Shown one piece after another: positions 6,085 to 7,112 of a stretch of DNA of 7,112 bases; positions within the stretch are counted from its first letter, which is position 1, and each line of letters opens with the position of its first letter. A model generated the notes under the pieces. The model worked only from the letters and a program-made list of their open reading frames with translations. It was not told where the DNA came from and made no database searches. The stretch spans positions 1 to 7,112 of the forward strand of contig PKQR01000113.1 of the NCBI GenBank assembly GCA_017578085.1. Direction: 5' to 3'. The position numbers and the translations under genes were made by a program. Origin of the DNA: Bacillota bacterium. GTDB taxonomy: Bacteria > Bacillota > Limnochordia > Limnochordales > ZCTH02-B6.

Positions 6085-6756
6085 TTGGCTGAACCGCGGA
6101 CATTTACCGCCCGCGTCCAGTGGGGCGGGCGGCAGCTTACCGTCTCAGGGGTGCTCGCGCCGACTTTCCTCGTGGAAAACGGCCGCGTGCTGGTGCGCTT
6201 GGAACAGGTTTCCCCGCAACCGGAAGGATTGGCGGGAACAAGCCTCTGGGTCCCGGCGGGACAAGTAGAGGCCCCGGGCGGCTTCACGCTGCGCTCCCAC
6301 CTGTGTGCCATTCCCGCTGGCCAGGAGCGGGATTACGCCCTGCGCACCCTCATCCTTCCCGTCAGCCGCTACGTGCGGGACTACTGCCTGCGCATTGAAC
6401 TCTGGGCCGGGCTGCCGCGGTTTGTGGAGCTCAGTTTCGCCATCCACGTTCCCCTCGAGCAGGCGACGGAGTACCTGTGGGACCTGGCCGTCGCCGGCCG
6501 CCTCGGCCAAGCCCGTCCCCTGCAGTGGCAGCCGCCCCGGCAACTTTTGGCCGCCGCGGAACCCGGCCCCAAGGAACGGGCGTCCGCCGCCCACCACGTG
6601 GGCCAGCTGCCCCTGTATCTTTCGACGCAGCAGTACTGGTCTGTATTCCGCTGGGAAGGCCAGCGGCTCGTGCACATCCTCCAGTTCTCCCTCGAGGAGA
6701 AGCTGCGCCGCACGCTGGAAGCGCGCTTTGGCCTCAAGCCTGCCGCTGACATTTGA
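6085..6756 (+). CDS. Hypothetical protein, about 223 residues, divergent from ravA-viaA
   Basis: I do not recognise a family. From the TTG at 6085 the product begins MAEPRTFTARVQWGG. It has no signal peptide or membrane segment and so is probably cytoplasmic. The N-terminal 140 residues look strand-rich (alternating hydrophobics such as GRVLVRLEQV and YALRTLILPV), with two cysteines, in SHLCAIP and DYCLRIE. A Pro/Ala/Gln-rich linker follows (about 150-170). The last 50 residues are aromatic and then helical (YWSVFRWEGQRLVHILQF, then EEKLRRTLEARFG), which could be an oligomerisation or partner-binding tail. Codon use and GC match the neighbours, so there is no sign of recent transfer. It is transcribed away from the ravA-like gene across a 143-bp shared region and is followed 74 nt later by a probable coat protein gene. 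A role with RavA-ViaA or in sporulation is only suggested by context. Confidence 0.75.
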   Translation: MAEPRTFTARVQWGGRQLTVSGVLAPTFLVENGRVLVRLEQVSPQPEGLAGTSLWVPAGQVEAPGGFTLRSHLCAIPAGQERDYALRTLILPVSRYVRDYCLRIELWAGLPRFVELSFAIHVPLEQATEYLWDLAVAGRLGQARPLQWQPPRQLLAAAEPGPKERASAAHHVGQLPLYLSTQQYWSVFRWEGQRLVHILQFSLEEKLRRTLEARFGLKPAADI

Positions 6757-6817
6757 GGCACCGGGAGGCATGAGGGGCCAAGGGCGCGGCGCATGCTATG
6801 GGCGACAACATCCTTGA

Positions 6818-6823
6818 GGGAGG
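6818..6823 (+). promoter_or_regulatory. Ribosome binding site of the coat-like gene
   Basis: GGGAGG lies 7 nt before TTG at 6831-6833. It is the strongest Shine-Dalgarno in the 6757-6830 gap and favours TTG over the in-frame ATG at 6798. Confidence 0.6.
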
Positions 6824-6830
6824 AATCCGA

Positions 6831-7112
6831 TTGGCCAACATCACGCAGCACGAGGCAGCCGAATTGTGGGAGATCGCCCGGGACCACCACCTGGCAGGGG
6901 CCAAGCTCCTGTGGATGGCCCAGGGAGTGCAGGATCCCCACCTGCGCTCGATGATGCAGCAGCACGCCCAGCGCTTCCAGCAGGTGGCCCAGCAGTTGGA
7001 CAGCTTCCTGCACGACGGCGTAGCCCAAGCCCAGGCCATGGGCTCGTCCCAGCCTTGGCAGGCCTCGGGGCAAGGATGGCAAGGTTCGTTCATGGGTACC
7101 GCGGGCCAGGGC
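6831..7112 (+). CDS. CotF-like helical spore coat protein (3' end beyond window)
   Basis: Partial gene of 94 codons, open to the right edge. The product starts MANITQHEAAELWEIARDHH and is a helical pair: helix one about residues 6-32, then QDPHLRSMMQQHAQRF, a pattern ('DP.LR....Q.AQRH.Q....L') I associate with the small CotF/ferritin-like spore coat proteins of Bacillota. After residue 70 it becomes Gln/Gly/Ser/Trp-rich, as in many coat protein tails. In the family this protein sits in the outer spore layers. The TTG at 6831 is chosen because of GGGAGG 7 nt upstream; the in-frame ATG at 6798 would add 11 residues with a poor ribosome binding site. It follows the unknown gene on the same strand and may be co-transcribed, since no terminator is visible between them. 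The family call is tentative; a generic ferritin-like helical protein is the alternative. Confidence 0.6.
   Translation, partial: MANITQHEAAELWEIARDHHLAGAKLLWMAQGVQDPHLRSMMQQHAQRFQQVAQQLDSFLHDGVAQAQAMGSSQPWQASGQGWQGSFMGTAGQG

Noticed and set aside
5517..6311. Minus-strand frame crossing from the unknown gene into the ravA-like gene
   Set aside because: It overlaps both divergent genes in other frames and crosses the promoter region; the composition is Arg/Gly/Pro-rich with no family signature.
6770..6817. 15-codon frame starting ATG after GGGAGGC in the gap before the coat-like gene
   Set aside because: The ribosome binding site is only 1 nt from the ATG and the peptide is Arg/Gly-rich without conservation evidence; chance is more likely.

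Overview
The window is GC-rich bacterial DNA, dense with genes, with strong GGGAGG-type ribosome binding sites and frequent GTG and TTG starts. The last gene resembles helical CotF-like spore coat proteins. Together these suggest a high-GC, spore-forming member of the Bacillota (Symbiobacterium, Thermaerobacter or Limnochordia type). That placement is inference; no rRNA or other phylogenetic marker is present.

Positions 1-2894 (minus strand) hold a CUT2/ribose-type sugar ABC importer operon. In transcription order it encodes an exported substrate-binding protein (1857-2894), a double-domain ATPase (224-1735) and the N-terminus of an RbsC-type permease (1-200) that runs off the left edge. A perfect 10-bp hairpin lies between the binding-protein and ATPase genes. 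The 196-bp region upstream of the operon is AT-richer than its surroundings and holds a cre/LacI-like candidate operator plus a second, inverted half-site.

Positions 3091-5941 (minus strand) hold a two-gene unit encoding a MoxR-family AAA+ ATPase of RavA type followed by a VWA protein of ViaA type. Both keep their key nucleotide- or metal-binding motifs. The order is the same as in E. coli ravA-viaA, but the ATPase is about 77 residues shorter than E. coli RavA and shows no obvious LARA (LdcI-binding) domain.

Positions 5942-6084 form a divergent intergenic region with candidate promoter elements in both orientations that overlap each other, including a perfect TATAAT on the plus strand, and two imperfect 19-nt tandem repeats in the predicted plus-strand leader.

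Positions 6085-7112 (plus strand) hold an unrecognised 223-residue protein followed by the start of a small, helical, Gln-rich CotF-like coat protein. Both appear to use TTG starts chosen by strong ribosome binding sites. The divergent arrangement suggests, without proving, that the unknown protein may be co-regulated with the RavA-ViaA pair.

I see no mobile element, CRISPR array, tRNA or rRNA. The most interesting feature is the LARA-less RavA-ViaA chaperone pair facing a conserved-looking unknown gene and a probable spore protein gene. I do not see firm evidence of an entirely new system.
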